This document shows positions 31,995 through 40,912 of a DNA stretch of 64,000 bases, one piece after another; the first letter of the stretch is position 1; each line of letters opens with the position of its first letter. The DNA comes from JBAXPV01 sp037132075 (lineage in GTDB: Bacteria; Bacteroidota; Bacteroidia; Bacteroidales; CAIXZF01). The translations under genes and the position numbers were made by a program. The stretch covers positions 1 through 64,000 of the forward strand of contig JBAXPV010000019.1 in NCBI GenBank assembly GCA_037132075.1. Direction: 5' to 3'. The notes under the pieces were generated by a model. The model had not been told where the DNA came from, did no database searches, and saw nothing but the letters and a program-made list of their open reading frames with translations.

Positions 31995-33554
31995 TTAGAG
32001 TGGTATGTTGGAGTGTTTTTTAGGTGGGTTTGAGTCTTTTTTAGTAACAAGGGATTGAAGGGCACGGATCACTCTGTAGCGGGTATTGCGTGGCAGGATG
32101 ATGTCGTCGATATAACCATATTTAGCAGCATAGTAAGGATTGGCAAATTTCTCTTTGTAATCTTCTTCATGCTGGCGGGTAAATTCTTCTTTCTGCTCCG
32201 GATCTTCAATTTCGTTTAGCTTTTTCTGGAAGAGAACCTCGATAGCCCCTTTTGGGCCCATGACTGCAATCTCGGCAGTTGGCCATGCATAATTGATATC
32301 GCCGCGTAAGTGTTTTGAGCTCATTACATCATATGCGCCGCCATAGGCTTTCCTGAGGACTATCGTGACTTTAGGAACAGTAGCTTCTCCATAGGCAAAT
32401 AAAAGTTTGGCTCCATGGATGATGATTCCACCATATTCCTGGGCAGTGCCCGGGAGGAAACCGGGAACATCCACAAAGGTGACAACCGGGATATTGAAGG
32501 CATCGCAAAACCGCACAAAACGGGCAGCTTTGCGGGATGCATTGATATCGAGAACGCCCGCCAGGTAGTTGGGCTGGTTGGCGACAATACCTACTGACAT
32601 TCCGCCAAACCTTGCATAGCCAGTAACAATATTGGGTGCAAAATGACGCATTACTTCGAGAAATTCACTTTCGTCAACGACAGCGTGAATGACATCTTTC
32701 ACGTCATAAGGTTTGTTTGGGTTTTCAGGAATGATGGTGTCAAGTTCAATTTCCTGCCTGTCAATTGGGTCAGTAGTGGGAACGAATGGCGGATCTTCCA
32801 GGTTGTTTTGTGGGAGGAAACTTAGCAATTTCCTGATCAGCAAAAGACCTTCCTGTTCATCTTCAGCTACAAAATGGGTTACCCCTGATTTGGTAGCATG
32901 GACCATAGCTCCACCAAGTTCATCATCAGTAACGACTTCCCCGGTTACAGTTTTTACAACCTTTGGCCCGGTGACGAACATATAACTGTTCGTCTTCGTC
33001 ATCACAGTGAAATCAGTTAATGCAGGAGAATATACAGCACCACCGGCACAAGGCCCGAAAATTGCAGAGATCTGTGGAACTACTCCTGAAGCCATGATGT
33101 TCCGCTGGAAAATCTCAGCATAACCTCCCAGGCTCTTAACACCTTCCTGGATGCGGGCTCCGCCACTGTCGTTGATCCCAATGACAGGAGCGCCAACCTT
33201 CATGGCTTTGTCTAAAACTTTGCAGATTTTCATGGCATAGGCTTCTGATAAAGAGCCCCCAAATACAGTAAAATCCTGAGAGAAAATATAAACAAGACGA
33301 CCATCGATTGTGCCATATCCAGTAACGACACCATCACCCATGTATTGTTCTTTTTCAAGTCCAAAGTCATGACAGGTGTGGGTAACAAACATATCAAATT
33401 CTTCAAAGCTACCTTCGTCGAGCAAAATGCTAATTCTCTCCCGGGCCGTAAGTTTGCCTTTTTTATGCTGAGCATCAATACGTTTTTGGCCACCACCTAA
33501 TTTCGCCAGTTTCCTTTTTTCTTCTAGTTCGTGGGGTTTATCTGCAATTGCCAT
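31995..33554 (-). CDS. Acyl-CoA carboxyltransferase subunit (MmdA/PccB type)
   Basis: 519 residues, normal for the family. The N-terminal crotonase-fold half has RERISILLDEGSFEEFD, GINDSGGARIQEGV and GPCAGGAVYSPAL (first oxyanion hole). The C-terminal half has FVDVPGFLPGTAQEYGGII and RKAYGGAYDVMSSKHL (second oxyanion hole) and ends with VIRALQSL. This pattern is shared by propionyl-CoA carboxylase beta and methylmalonyl-CoA decarboxylase alpha subunits. With the epimerase gene upstream (32 bp) and the OadG-like and biotin carrier genes downstream, it serves propionate/succinate interconversion. Which direction operates is not decidable here. Confidence 0.93.
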   Translation of the reverse strand: MAIADKPHELEEKRKLAKLGGGQKRIDAQHKKGKLTARERISILLDEGSFEEFDMFVTHTCHDFGLEKEQYMGDGVVTGYGTIDGRLVYIFSQDFTVFGGSLSEAYAMKICKVLDKAMKVGAPVIGINDSGGARIQEGVKSLGGYAEIFQRNIMASGVVPQISAIFGPCAGGAVYSPALTDFTVMTKTNSYMFVTGPKVVKTVTGEVVTDDELGGAMVHATKSGVTHFVAEDEQEGLLLIRKLLSFLPQNNLEDPPFVPTTDPIDRQEIELDTIIPENPNKPYDVKDVIHAVVDESEFLEVMRHFAPNIVTGYARFGGMSVGIVANQPNYLAGVLDINASRKAARFVRFCDAFNIPVVTFVDVPGFLPGTAQEYGGIIIHGAKLLFAYGEATVPKVTIVLRKAYGGAYDVMSSKHLRGDINYAWPTAEIAVMGPKGAIEVLFQKKLNEIEDPEQKEEFTRQHEEDYKEKFANPYYAAKYGYIDDIILPRNTRYRVIRALQSLVTKKDSNPPKKHSNIPL

Positions 33555-33586
33555 ATACTTAGTTTTGGGTTAAAAGTATTAAAATT

Positions 33587-33997
33587 TCAATTGTTTTTGT
33601 CTTCGCAAAATTCTGTAAGAACACCAAAAGTGGATTTGGGATGCAAAAATGCGATGTCCATTCCTTCAGCGCCTTTTCGTGGGGTGCTGTCAATGAGTTT
33701 TACCCCCTTGGCTTCGGTCTCTATCAAGGCTGATTCAATATTTTTAACAGCAAAGGCAATATGATGTATTCCTTCGCCTTTTTTCTCCAGGAATTTCCCA
33801 ATCGGTCCTTCTGCATCTGTAGATTCCAGGAGTTCTATTTTTGTCATGCCGATTTTGAAAAAGGCAGTTTTTACTTTCTGGTCTTTTACCTCTTCAACAG
33901 CATAGCATTTCAGTCCAAAGATATTCTCATAAAACGGGATACTCTCTTCGAGGCTTTTTACGGCAATGCCAATATGTTCAATGTGGGTAGCTTCCAT
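33587..33997 (-). CDS. mce: Methylmalonyl-CoA epimerase
   Basis: 136 residues from the ATG at 33997. The vicinal-oxygen-chelate fold has metal ligands in HIEHIGIAV (His), GEGIHHIAF (His) and a late Glu in FGVLTEFCE; KGVKLIDSTPRKGAEGMDIAFLHP is typical of the family. It interconverts (2R)- and (2S)-methylmalonyl-CoA. A -7 element TACCTTTG on the minus strand (34023-34016) lies just upstream and would place the transcript start near 34009. That excludes the longer frame starting at 34018. First gene of the four-gene propionate unit. Confidence 0.93.
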   Translation of the reverse strand: MEATHIEHIGIAVKSLEESIPFYENIFGLKCYAVEEVKDQKVKTAFFKIGMTKIELLESTDAEGPIGKFLEKKGEGIHHIAFAVKNIESALIETEAKGVKLIDSTPRKGAEGMDIAFLHPKSTFGVLTEFCEDKNN

Positions 33998-34015
33998 AGT
34001 ATAAGCACTTTCGTG

Positions 34016-34023
34016 CAAAGGTA
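34016..34023 (-). promoter_or_regulatory. -7 element of the mce operon
   Basis: TACCTTTG on the minus strand fits TAnnTTTG, about 19 bp before the chosen mce start codon. No clear TTTG occurs at the -33 position. Confidence 0.5.
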
Positions 34024-34069
34024 AGGCTAAAATACGAATAATTAAGACTCATTTGCCAGATCCATGGCA

Positions 34070-36064
34070 CTAAAGCCCAAGTGCCTGTAAATAAGCCGGA
34101 GGGATTTGGGTCCCTAACTGACGGGCTTTGTTTACATCTTGCCGGGCCTTGTCAAGATCTTTTAAAGCATTGTAACTGTAAGATCTGTTCAGATAATAAA
34201 AGCCGGATTGTGGTTTGAGGGCTATTGCTTTTCCAAACCAGATCAAACTCTCCTCGAATTTCCCGAGGTTCTGATAACAAACGCCGATATCAGAATGTAC
34301 TTTTTCATCTTCTGGTGAATAATGCAAATATCTTTGAAAGTCTGAAATTGCATTTCCCCAATTTTTCATGACTTCGTTCGTCAAGCCGCGATTCATCCAG
34401 GCTCCTTCAAAGGTTGAGTCAATCGAAAGCGATTTGTTTAGGTAGAAAAATGCCGAGTCGTAAACGCCTCTTCTCCCATAAATGGCTCCAAGGTTTGCGT
34501 ACAGCTTGTATACTTCCGACTGCTCTTTTTTGTTTTTAAGATTCAACGCCATAGCCGCTTTATAATCCAAAAAGGCCAGGGAGTCTTTTCCCATATCGAA
34601 ATAGATATTTCCGCGGTTCATCCTGGAGACGCCGTCTTTGTTGTCGAGAATCACCGCATAATTATAGTCGAGCAGGGCAAAATCCGCTTGTTTAAGTTTA
34701 CGGTAGGCCGAGGCCCTGTTCGCATAAGCGGTAGGAATCTTACCGGGATATTTCTCAATAACGTCATTCCATAAACTTAGGTTCGTTGTCCAGTCTTTTG
34801 CCCGTGAATAGGTCTGAGTGCTGAAAAAGACTGTAAAAATAAGTATGAGTCCAACAACAATAGGTTGTGTTATTTTACCCTTTACCGCGTATTTCTGCGC
34901 TGCCCAGGCCGCCATAAAAAACAATCCAAAATATGGGATATAGGTAAAACGGTCAGCTTGAAAGCCCTGGCCTGCCCCTAGTATCTGTAGCAGAAACATG
35001 ATATTGACGAAGAAAAACAGGCTCCCGAATACAACAGCTTTTGTCTTCCTGGCTGTAAGAAATACCAATACCGCCAAACCCGTTAAAAAGACTGGACTGA
35101 GATAATATAAAATGGGAAGACTCTGCCCGGATTTGATCGGATAAGGATAAAAGGCACTGAGCTTAAGAGGTGCAATTACTTTGATCACATAAGCGCTTAG
35201 GGAATACATACCGAAAAAGATACGATCCAAAAGACTGAATTTCTCATTGACATCAAGGGATCCCACTTGTTTCAGAATGACAAAGCCGAAAATTCCAAAG
35301 GCGAGCGACAAGGCAAAAAATGGGATCTTTTCCCAGATCAATTTTAGTTTTAATGGCCGGTCAAAGAAGTAATCGAGTAAGAGTAAAGTTAAGGGCAAAG
35401 TCACTGCCTGGATTTTGGAAAACAGTGACAAAATGAAGAGAATCAGGGTGAAAATGAAGTATTTCTGCTTAGATTTTTCACTAAGAATGAATTTTATGTA
35501 GGTGATGATAGCTCCCAGGTAAAAAACACTAAAAAGAAGGTCTTTTCTTTCAGTGACCCAGGCAACAGTTTCTACGCGCATGGGTTGTATCCCAAAAAGC
35601 AAAGCCCCAAATGCAGCATACTTCACGGGTAAGCGCAGGAGGATCAGGATATAAAAGGCCAGGGAAGTGCATAAAAGATGCAAGAGCAGGTTGTTGAGAT
35701 GAAAGGGCAGTGGGTGTAATCCAAATACCTGGTATTCCAGGGCAAAAGATAATAGGGGTATCGGAACATAAGTCCCGTTAACAGGTTTTGTGAAAAACAC
35801 CTTGATGTTCTGAAAATTAAGATGAAGTATACTGGCGTTCTCGGTAACATAAACGCCGTCATCCCAGGTCTGGATAAACTCGCTTTTTAAAGTTGGCAGG
35901 AAGACCAAAAAGGTAATCACTAAAACGAAAATCAGTAGTAGAATACGGTTCTGCCAAAAGCCCTGTTTTTGCTGAATGGCTTTTCCGTGCTTCACCGGTT
36001 TTCCTTGTTTTTGGATTGGGTTGCTCCCTTTTCGGGCTGGTGTGTTGGGTTTCATCATGATCAA
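34070..36064 (-). CDS. TMTC-like multi-span membrane protein with C-terminal TPRs
   Basis: 664 residues; in-frame ATGs at 36058 and 36055 are alternative starts. A basic N-terminus precedes about 10-12 membrane helices (residues ~38-410). The first loop has QTWDDGVYVTEN, a DD-type acidic motif of GT-C glycosyltransferases, and later HPLPFHLNNLLLHLL and RVETVAWVTERKDLL, typical of bacterial TMTC/protein O-mannosyltransferase-like proteins. The C-terminal ~230 residues are TPR repeats (for example AFFYLNKSLSIDSTFEGAWM). It could glycosylate a surface protein, but no substrate gene is adjacent. It lies alone between the mce operon and a LuxE-like gene. Confidence 0.8.
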   Translation of the reverse strand: MIMMKPNTPARKGSNPIQKQGKPVKHGKAIQQKQGFWQNRILLLIFVLVITFLVFLPTLKSEFIQTWDDGVYVTENASILHLNFQNIKVFFTKPVNGTYVPIPLLSFALEYQVFGLHPLPFHLNNLLLHLLCTSLAFYILILLRLPVKYAAFGALLFGIQPMRVETVAWVTERKDLLFSVFYLGAIITYIKFILSEKSKQKYFIFTLILFILSLFSKIQAVTLPLTLLLLDYFFDRPLKLKLIWEKIPFFALSLAFGIFGFVILKQVGSLDVNEKFSLLDRIFFGMYSLSAYVIKVIAPLKLSAFYPYPIKSGQSLPILYYLSPVFLTGLAVLVFLTARKTKAVVFGSLFFFVNIMFLLQILGAGQGFQADRFTYIPYFGLFFMAAWAAQKYAVKGKITQPIVVGLILIFTVFFSTQTYSRAKDWTTNLSLWNDVIEKYPGKIPTAYANRASAYRKLKQADFALLDYNYAVILDNKDGVSRMNRGNIYFDMGKDSLAFLDYKAAMALNLKNKKEQSEVYKLYANLGAIYGRRGVYDSAFFYLNKSLSIDSTFEGAWMNRGLTNEVMKNWGNAISDFQRYLHYSPEDEKVHSDIGVCYQNLGKFEESLIWFGKAIALKPQSGFYYLNRSYSYNALKDLDKARQDVNKARQLGTQIPPAYLQALGL

Positions 36065-36102
36065 AATTTCGAAGCGCCAAATTACAAATTCCAGTGGGAT
36101 AA

Positions 36103-37098
36103 TTATAAAACAAGCAGATTACATCCTCTTACATCACTATGGTCGAAGCGGCCACTGACCTCAAACCCTCCGCCAGGCAAGCATTTCCCGAGATCCTGTG
36201 TCGCAATAAAAGAACATGAGTAAACATTGGCCAGGTCGATAATATTGATTCCCCCGCTTCTTCCTTCAGGCAGATATGCTAAGGGATCATTGGGGTCACG
36301 AATCAGTATTTTCATCCAGGGGGGGCTGTGAAAGACCCCATTCCCTTTGGAATAGGCCTGTGAGAATAGTTCTGTCATTCCGTATTCAGAAAAAATATCT
36401 TTCAACTGAAACGCTTTTCCCAATCTTTCATGTAGATCTTCACGCGTCAACTCTTCTCTGCGGCCTTTCATGCCACCGGTTTCCATCAGAATGATGTCAC
36501 CCAGGGCCTGGGGGTATTTTTCCGCCAGGTCAAGCAAAGCAAAACTCACCCCAAGTAATAAAGTTTTTTTATCCGACCCGCAGCCTTCTGTTAATCGCGT
36601 GAGCAATAAATCATCCTGGTCCAGGTAAAATCCACTATCCGGATCTTTGGAATCATTGATAAGCCTCTCGGCCATATATACGAGTGATGAATTCTCCCTT
36701 TCCTGGTAGGAAGGCAAGAGGGCGAGTATTCTGTAATTCCTGACATCTCCAAAGAAATAGCGAAATCCTTCTGTGAAACTCTTTTCATACCACAATGGGT
36801 CAATCACATAATGCCTCGAAGTAATTTGAGCAGTGGTCCCGCTACTCTCAAAAGCGAAAAACGGGCTTGTATCTCCTGAAATGATTTTATGGGACTTAAA
36901 AAATTCCACAGGCAGGAAGGGGATTTTCTCTACTGAATTTACTGAGCTTGGGTTTTTTCCCAATGCCTGAACAAATTCCCTGTAGACAGGGTTATTCGCA
37001 TATTGAAAAGCAAAGATCTCCAGGGCAGTTTCTTCAAAATGACGTTCCGTTTTAATGGTAAAAACAGAATTGTAGTCTGGTGGATTTTTTATCGTCAT
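36103..37098 (-). CDS. LuxE-like acyl-protein synthetase/adenylate-forming enzyme
   Basis: 331 residues. It resembles the LuxE family of the ANL superfamily: PFLPVEFFKSHKIISG, FESSGTTAQITSRHYV (the Ser/Thr/Gly-rich phosphate loop), ALLPSYQERENSSLVYMAE and SEYGMTELFSQAYS (the A5-type motif). It ends with a sheet region EVSGRFDHSDVRGCNLLVL, like the truncated C-terminus of such enzymes. The likely activity is ATP-dependent activation of a carboxylate and transfer to a protein or CoA; substrate unknown. It stands alone; the neighbouring TMTC-like gene follows after 38 bp on the same strand and may be co-transcribed. Confidence 0.8.
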   Translation of the reverse strand: MTIKNPPDYNSVFTIKTERHFEETALEIFAFQYANNPVYREFVQALGKNPSSVNSVEKIPFLPVEFFKSHKIISGDTSPFFAFESSGTTAQITSRHYVIDPLWYEKSFTEGFRYFFGDVRNYRILALLPSYQERENSSLVYMAERLINDSKDPDSGFYLDQDDLLLTRLTEGCGSDKKTLLLGVSFALLDLAEKYPQALGDIILMETGGMKGRREELTREDLHERLGKAFQLKDIFSEYGMTELFSQAYSKGNGVFHSPPWMKILIRDPNDPLAYLPEGRSGGINIIDLANVYSCSFIATQDLGKCLPGGGFEVSGRFDHSDVRGCNLLVL

Positions 37099-37166
37099 GT
37101 TAAACCTGGTAATTTTGTAATTTTATGGCGGTTTATTCGTTAAAGGAATAGCCTACAAAGATACTT

Positions 37167-37679
37167 ATGAAATACGGCAGCCTACTTCTTATTTGCATTT
37201 TCTTTCTATTTTCATTCCTGACATTTTCGTGCAAGAAAAAGGAAGTGTATTCGAATGTTCCTGCGATTAAATTTGTGAGCTTTAATAAGATTTCAAACGG
37301 AACCACCATTGATAATAAAGGATTGTTCAGGATTTCCTTTACCGATGGTGATGGCAATATCGGTCTATCAGATCAGGATACTTTTCCTCCATTCAACCTG
37401 GGCAGTCAATGGTATTATAATTTCTTTATAAATTATTATGAAAAGCGTAATGGCATCCTGACAAAAATTGACCTGCCATTCACGCTGAATGCCCGTATCC
37501 CGACTATCGTCGGGAGTGGCCCTAATAAACCTACCAATGGTGAAATCGAAATAGAGCTTTATATCAATAACCCGAACTCGACCTTTGATACCATTGTTTT
37601 CGAAGGCAGCATCTGTGATCGTGACAGGCAACTAAGTAATGTGGTTCGCTCAGGTGAGATCATTATAAAAAAACAATAA
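37167..37679 (+). CDS. Small lipoprotein of unknown function
   Basis: 170 residues. The signal sequence MKYGSLLLICIFFLFSFLTFSC ends in a lipobox Cys followed by KKK. The mature part is a beta-rich domain (FVSFNKISNGTTI, FRISFTDGDGNIGLSDQD), a pattern common to small Bacteroidota lipoproteins whose GDGNIG motif recurs. No enzymatic residues are recognisable. Divergent from the LuxE-like gene; a TAATTTTG box at 37110-37117 may be its -7 element. It lies 57 bp upstream of mrdA on the same strand. Confidence 0.75.
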   Translation: MKYGSLLLICIFFLFSFLTFSCKKKEVYSNVPAIKFVSFNKISNGTTIDNKGLFRISFTDGDGNIGLSDQDTFPPFNLGSQWYYNFFINYYEKRNGILTKIDLPFTLNARIPTIVGSGPNKPTNGEIEIELYINNPNSTFDTIVFEGSICDRDRQLSNVVRSGEIIIKKQ

Positions 37680-37736
37680 AATTTGGTGGGAAAGCTTTAT
37701 TTTTACCGCTGATTCCATTCCCCAATCCGAATTTTT

Positions 37737-39557
37737 ATGCAGAACGCTTACTCGAAGCGGAAATATGTCGTTTCGGCAATATTTGTGGTTACCGCTGTAC
37801 TCTTCGTTTTGCGTTTATTTTGGATGCAGGTTGTTGACACCTCTTATCTTCTGTCTTCTCAAAATAATGTGCTTCGGCAAATCACACAATTCCCGGCCAG
37901 GGGATTAATTTATGACCGCACTGGCAAACTGATGGTATACAATGAGGCAACTTATGACCTCATGGTCATCCCAAATCAGATAAAAACGCTTGATACGAAT
38001 GAGTTGTGCGGACTCATCGGCATTAGCCTTCCTGAATTTCGAGATCGTATTTTTAGAATCAGAACCTATTCGATGTACAGGCCTTCTGTTTTTGAAAAGC
38101 AGATCTCAAAAGAGGCATATGGGTATCTTGAAGAAAAACTTTATAAATATCCCGGTTTTTATGTTCAGCCCAGGACCCTGAGAAAATATGTGGCTCCGGT
38201 TGCCGCTCATACCATGGGTTATGTTGGGGAAGTAAGTCCGGCTATCTGTGAAAAAGATCTCTATTACAAATCGGGTGACTATATCGGGATCAGTGGTATC
38301 GAGAAATCGTATGAACCAGAGCTACGCGGGGTGAAAGGATCACGGATTATCATGGTTGATGTTCATAACCGTGAAAAAGGAAGCTTCAGGGAAGGTGCAT
38401 TCGACACTGTTGCTGTAATGGGAAAAAGCCTTTATACCAGTATCGACCTTGATTTACAGGAATATGGCGAACTTCTTATGAAAAATAAAATGGGAAGTAT
38501 CGTTGCTATTGAACCAGCTACCGGTGAGATCCTTGCCATTGTCTCCAGTCCGACTTATGACCCAAACCTATTGGTAGGTCGAATGCGAAGCAACAATTAC
38601 AGTATCCTTGCGAAGGACAGCCTTAAGCCATTATTTAACCGTGCCATGCAAGCACAATATCCACCAGGATCTACTTTTAAGCTTGTTCATGCCCTTATAG
38701 GCTTCCAGGAAGGCGTCCTGAACCTTAATACACGTTATCCTTGTGCAAGGGGATATAATGGCGGTGGTTTGCATGTGGGTTGTCACGATCATGCGTCTCC
38801 GCTGGATCTTATCCAGTCAATTTCTCAGTCATGCAATGCCTATTATTGTAATGTTTTCAGGACCGTTCTCGACAACAATAGGTTCCCAAATCAATGTGAA
38901 GGTTATCGCGTGTGGCGGAATTATGTGACCAGTTTTGGTTTTGGGAGCAAATTCAACTCAGATCTGCCTAATGAGATTTCCGGGTTCATCCCGAAAAACG
39001 AGTATTTTGATAAGTACTTTGGGAAAAATCGCTGGAAATTTTTAACGATCATCTCTCTTTCAATTGGGCAGGGAGAAATTCTAACGACTCCTGTTCAGCT
39101 GGCTAACCTGGCAGCAGTCATGGCAAACAGAGGATATTATATAACACCTCACGTATTACGTGCTTTTGGAAATCCAAAAAGCCTGGAGCATAGATTTGTC
39201 GAAAAGCACCCGGTGCCTATTGATAAAAATAATTTTGAAATGGTTGTGGAAGGGATGTTTCAATGTGTAGAAAACGGAACCGCTCATGCCTATAAAATGG
39301 ATTCTATCACCATGTGTGGAAAGACAGGTACTGCCCAGAATCCTCATGGCAAAGACCATTCCATTTTTATTGCTTTTGCACCTAAGGATAACCCACGAAT
39401 TTCGATATCAGTAGTCATCGAAAATGCAGGATTTGGAGCTACCTGGGCAGCCCCAATTGCAGCCTTGATGATTGAGAAATATTTAACGCGAAAGGTCAAA
39501 CGCAAAGAAGTTGAAGACAGAATGATTAACGGTAAAGTAGGATTAGTAAGCAAGTGA
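37737..39557 (+). CDS. mrdA: Penicillin-binding protein 2
   Basis: 606 residues. One N-terminal membrane helix (VVSAIFVVTAVLFVLRLFWM) is followed by the dimerisation domain (RGLIYDRTGKLMVYNEA, GYVGEVSPAICEKD). The transpeptidase domain has SxxK as PGSTFKLVHA, SxN as SQSCNAYYCN and KTG as CGKTGTAQNPHG. It is the elongation-specific cell-wall transpeptidase, working with RodA. The rodA gene overlaps its stop by 4 bp. In many Bacteroidota the mreBCD genes precede this pair; they are absent here. Confidence 0.95.
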   Translation: MQNAYSKRKYVVSAIFVVTAVLFVLRLFWMQVVDTSYLLSSQNNVLRQITQFPARGLIYDRTGKLMVYNEATYDLMVIPNQIKTLDTNELCGLIGISLPEFRDRIFRIRTYSMYRPSVFEKQISKEAYGYLEEKLYKYPGFYVQPRTLRKYVAPVAAHTMGYVGEVSPAICEKDLYYKSGDYIGISGIEKSYEPELRGVKGSRIIMVDVHNREKGSFREGAFDTVAVMGKSLYTSIDLDLQEYGELLMKNKMGSIVAIEPATGEILAIVSSPTYDPNLLVGRMRSNNYSILAKDSLKPLFNRAMQAQYPPGSTFKLVHALIGFQEGVLNLNTRYPCARGYNGGGLHVGCHDHASPLDLIQSISQSCNAYYCNVFRTVLDNNRFPNQCEGYRVWRNYVTSFGFGSKFNSDLPNEISGFIPKNEYFDKYFGKNRWKFLTIISLSIGQGEILTTPVQLANLAAVMANRGYYITPHVLRAFGNPKSLEHRFVEKHPVPIDKNNFEMVVEGMFQCVENGTAHAYKMDSITMCGKTGTAQNPHGKDHSIFIAFAPKDNPRISISVVIENAGFGATWAAPIAALMIEKYLTRKVKRKEVEDRMINGKVGLVSK

Positions 39558-40813
39558 GAGAAGAAAAGGGTATATTTAAGAATATTGACTGGGTCATGGT
39601 GTTGATTTACATGGCCCTGGTAGGCATTGGCCTTGCGAACATCTATTCTGCAATTTATAATGAGGCACGGCCAAGTTTATTGGACTTCTCAATGCGCTAT
39701 GGCAAGCAACTGATATGGATTGCTTCAGCCTTTGCCATCGCCATCTTTCTGCTGTTTCTTGACCCAAAAGTTTTTCCTGCCTTTTCTTTTGTCTTCTATG
39801 CTGGCTGCGTGTTGTTATTAATCGCCGTGCTTGTCATGGGGAAAACCATACAGGGATCAAAATCATGGATCGATTTGGGAGGCTTTGACTTGCAGCCCTC
39901 TGAATTTGCCAAGATAGCGGCGGCACTGGGCGTGGCGAGATACCTTTCGACCTTGGGTATCCGGATGGATGAGATGCGGACCAAAGTTATTACAACATTG
40001 ATCATCGGGTTTCCCGCTATCCTGATCCTCTTGCAGGATGATACCGGATCAGCTCTGGTATTCGGTGCTTTCATCTTTGTCCTTTACAGGGAAGGCCTTT
40101 CAGGCCTGGTACTTATCATACTCGGGATCGTCATCGTTTTATTCATCCTGGCGTTGATGGTTAACAAATGGATCATTATTGGGATTCTTCTTTTCCTTGG
40201 GGCTTTTTGGTTCTTTATGATCAAAAAGAACCGGAAAGATATTTTGTCACTTGCAGGCCTCTTGCTCTTGGTAATCGGGTTTGTCTTCTCTGTAGACTAT
40301 GCTTTTCATAACATCCTGGAAGATCATCAGCGTCAGAGGATCGATGTACTGATTGGCAAGGAAACCAACCTCAAAGGAGCCGGATATAATGTCAACCAGT
40401 CAAAAATTGCCATTGGTTCAGGAAGAATTTTTGGGAAGGGATATCTACAGGGAACACAGACAAAATATAATTTCGTCCCTGAACAAAGTACTGATTTTAT
40501 CTATTGCACCGTTGGAGAAGAATGGGGATTTGTCGGATCCGTCACGGTTATTGGTCTTTTCGTTGCGCTGATTCTGCGGATTCTTAACTCTGCTGAACGA
40601 CAGCGTTCCCATTTTGCGCGAATCTATGGCTATGGTGTGGCTTCAATCCTGTTTATGCACTTTATGGTGAACATCGGGATGACATTAGGTCTTGCGCCTA
40701 TTATAGGGATCCCATTGCCTTTTATCAGCTATGGGGGGTCATCGTTATGGGCTTTTACCATCCTGCTCTTTATTTATGTAAGGATGGATGCACATCGGCT
40801 GCAGCTTTTGTAA
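39554..40813 (+). CDS. rodA: RodA, SEDS peptidoglycan glycosyltransferase
   Basis: 419 residues, ten or so membrane helices, SEDS family. Landmarks are GSKSWIDLGGFDLQPSEFAKIA, the catalytic-loop QDDTGSALVF (Asp), EQSTDFIYCTVGEEWGF, and PLPFISYGGSS near the C-terminus. A long central insert (FILALMVNKWIIIGILLFL to VDYAFHNILEDHQRQR) fits the longer Bacteroidota RodA. It polymerises glycan strands with PBP2. The GTG start at 39554 overlaps the mrdA stop by 4 bp. An imperfect hairpin with CCCACC/GGTGGG arms lies just after the stop (40814-40855). Confidence 0.95.
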   Translation: MREEKGIFKNIDWVMVLIYMALVGIGLANIYSAIYNEARPSLLDFSMRYGKQLIWIASAFAIAIFLLFLDPKVFPAFSFVFYAGCVLLLIAVLVMGKTIQGSKSWIDLGGFDLQPSEFAKIAAALGVARYLSTLGIRMDEMRTKVITTLIIGFPAILILLQDDTGSALVFGAFIFVLYREGLSGLVLIILGIVIVLFILALMVNKWIIIGILLFLGAFWFFMIKKNRKDILSLAGLLLLVIGFVFSVDYAFHNILEDHQRQRIDVLIGKETNLKGAGYNVNQSKIAIGSGRIFGKGYLQGTQTKYNFVPEQSTDFIYCTVGEEWGFVGSVTVIGLFVALILRILNSAERQRSHFARIYGYGVASILFMHFMVNIGMTLGLAPIIGIPLPFISYGGSSLWAFTILLFIYVRMDAHRLQLL

Positions 40814-40858
40814 GCCCACCCTGCCCTCCCTAATTCGGGAAGGATTTAGGTGGGGCAT

Positions 40859-40887
40859 AAAAAAAGGGATCTCAAATGTGAGACCCC
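40859..40887 (-). terminator. Intrinsic terminator of the ppiD-like gene
   Basis: On the minus strand a 9-bp stem (GGGGTCTCA / TGAGATCCC, with one G-U pair) and loop CATT are followed by seven T (40865-40859). On the plus strand that same pair is an A/C mismatch, so the minus strand is favoured. Confidence 0.82.
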
Positions 40888-40912
40888 TCTTTCTTTTCGC
40901 CTAAAATATCTT

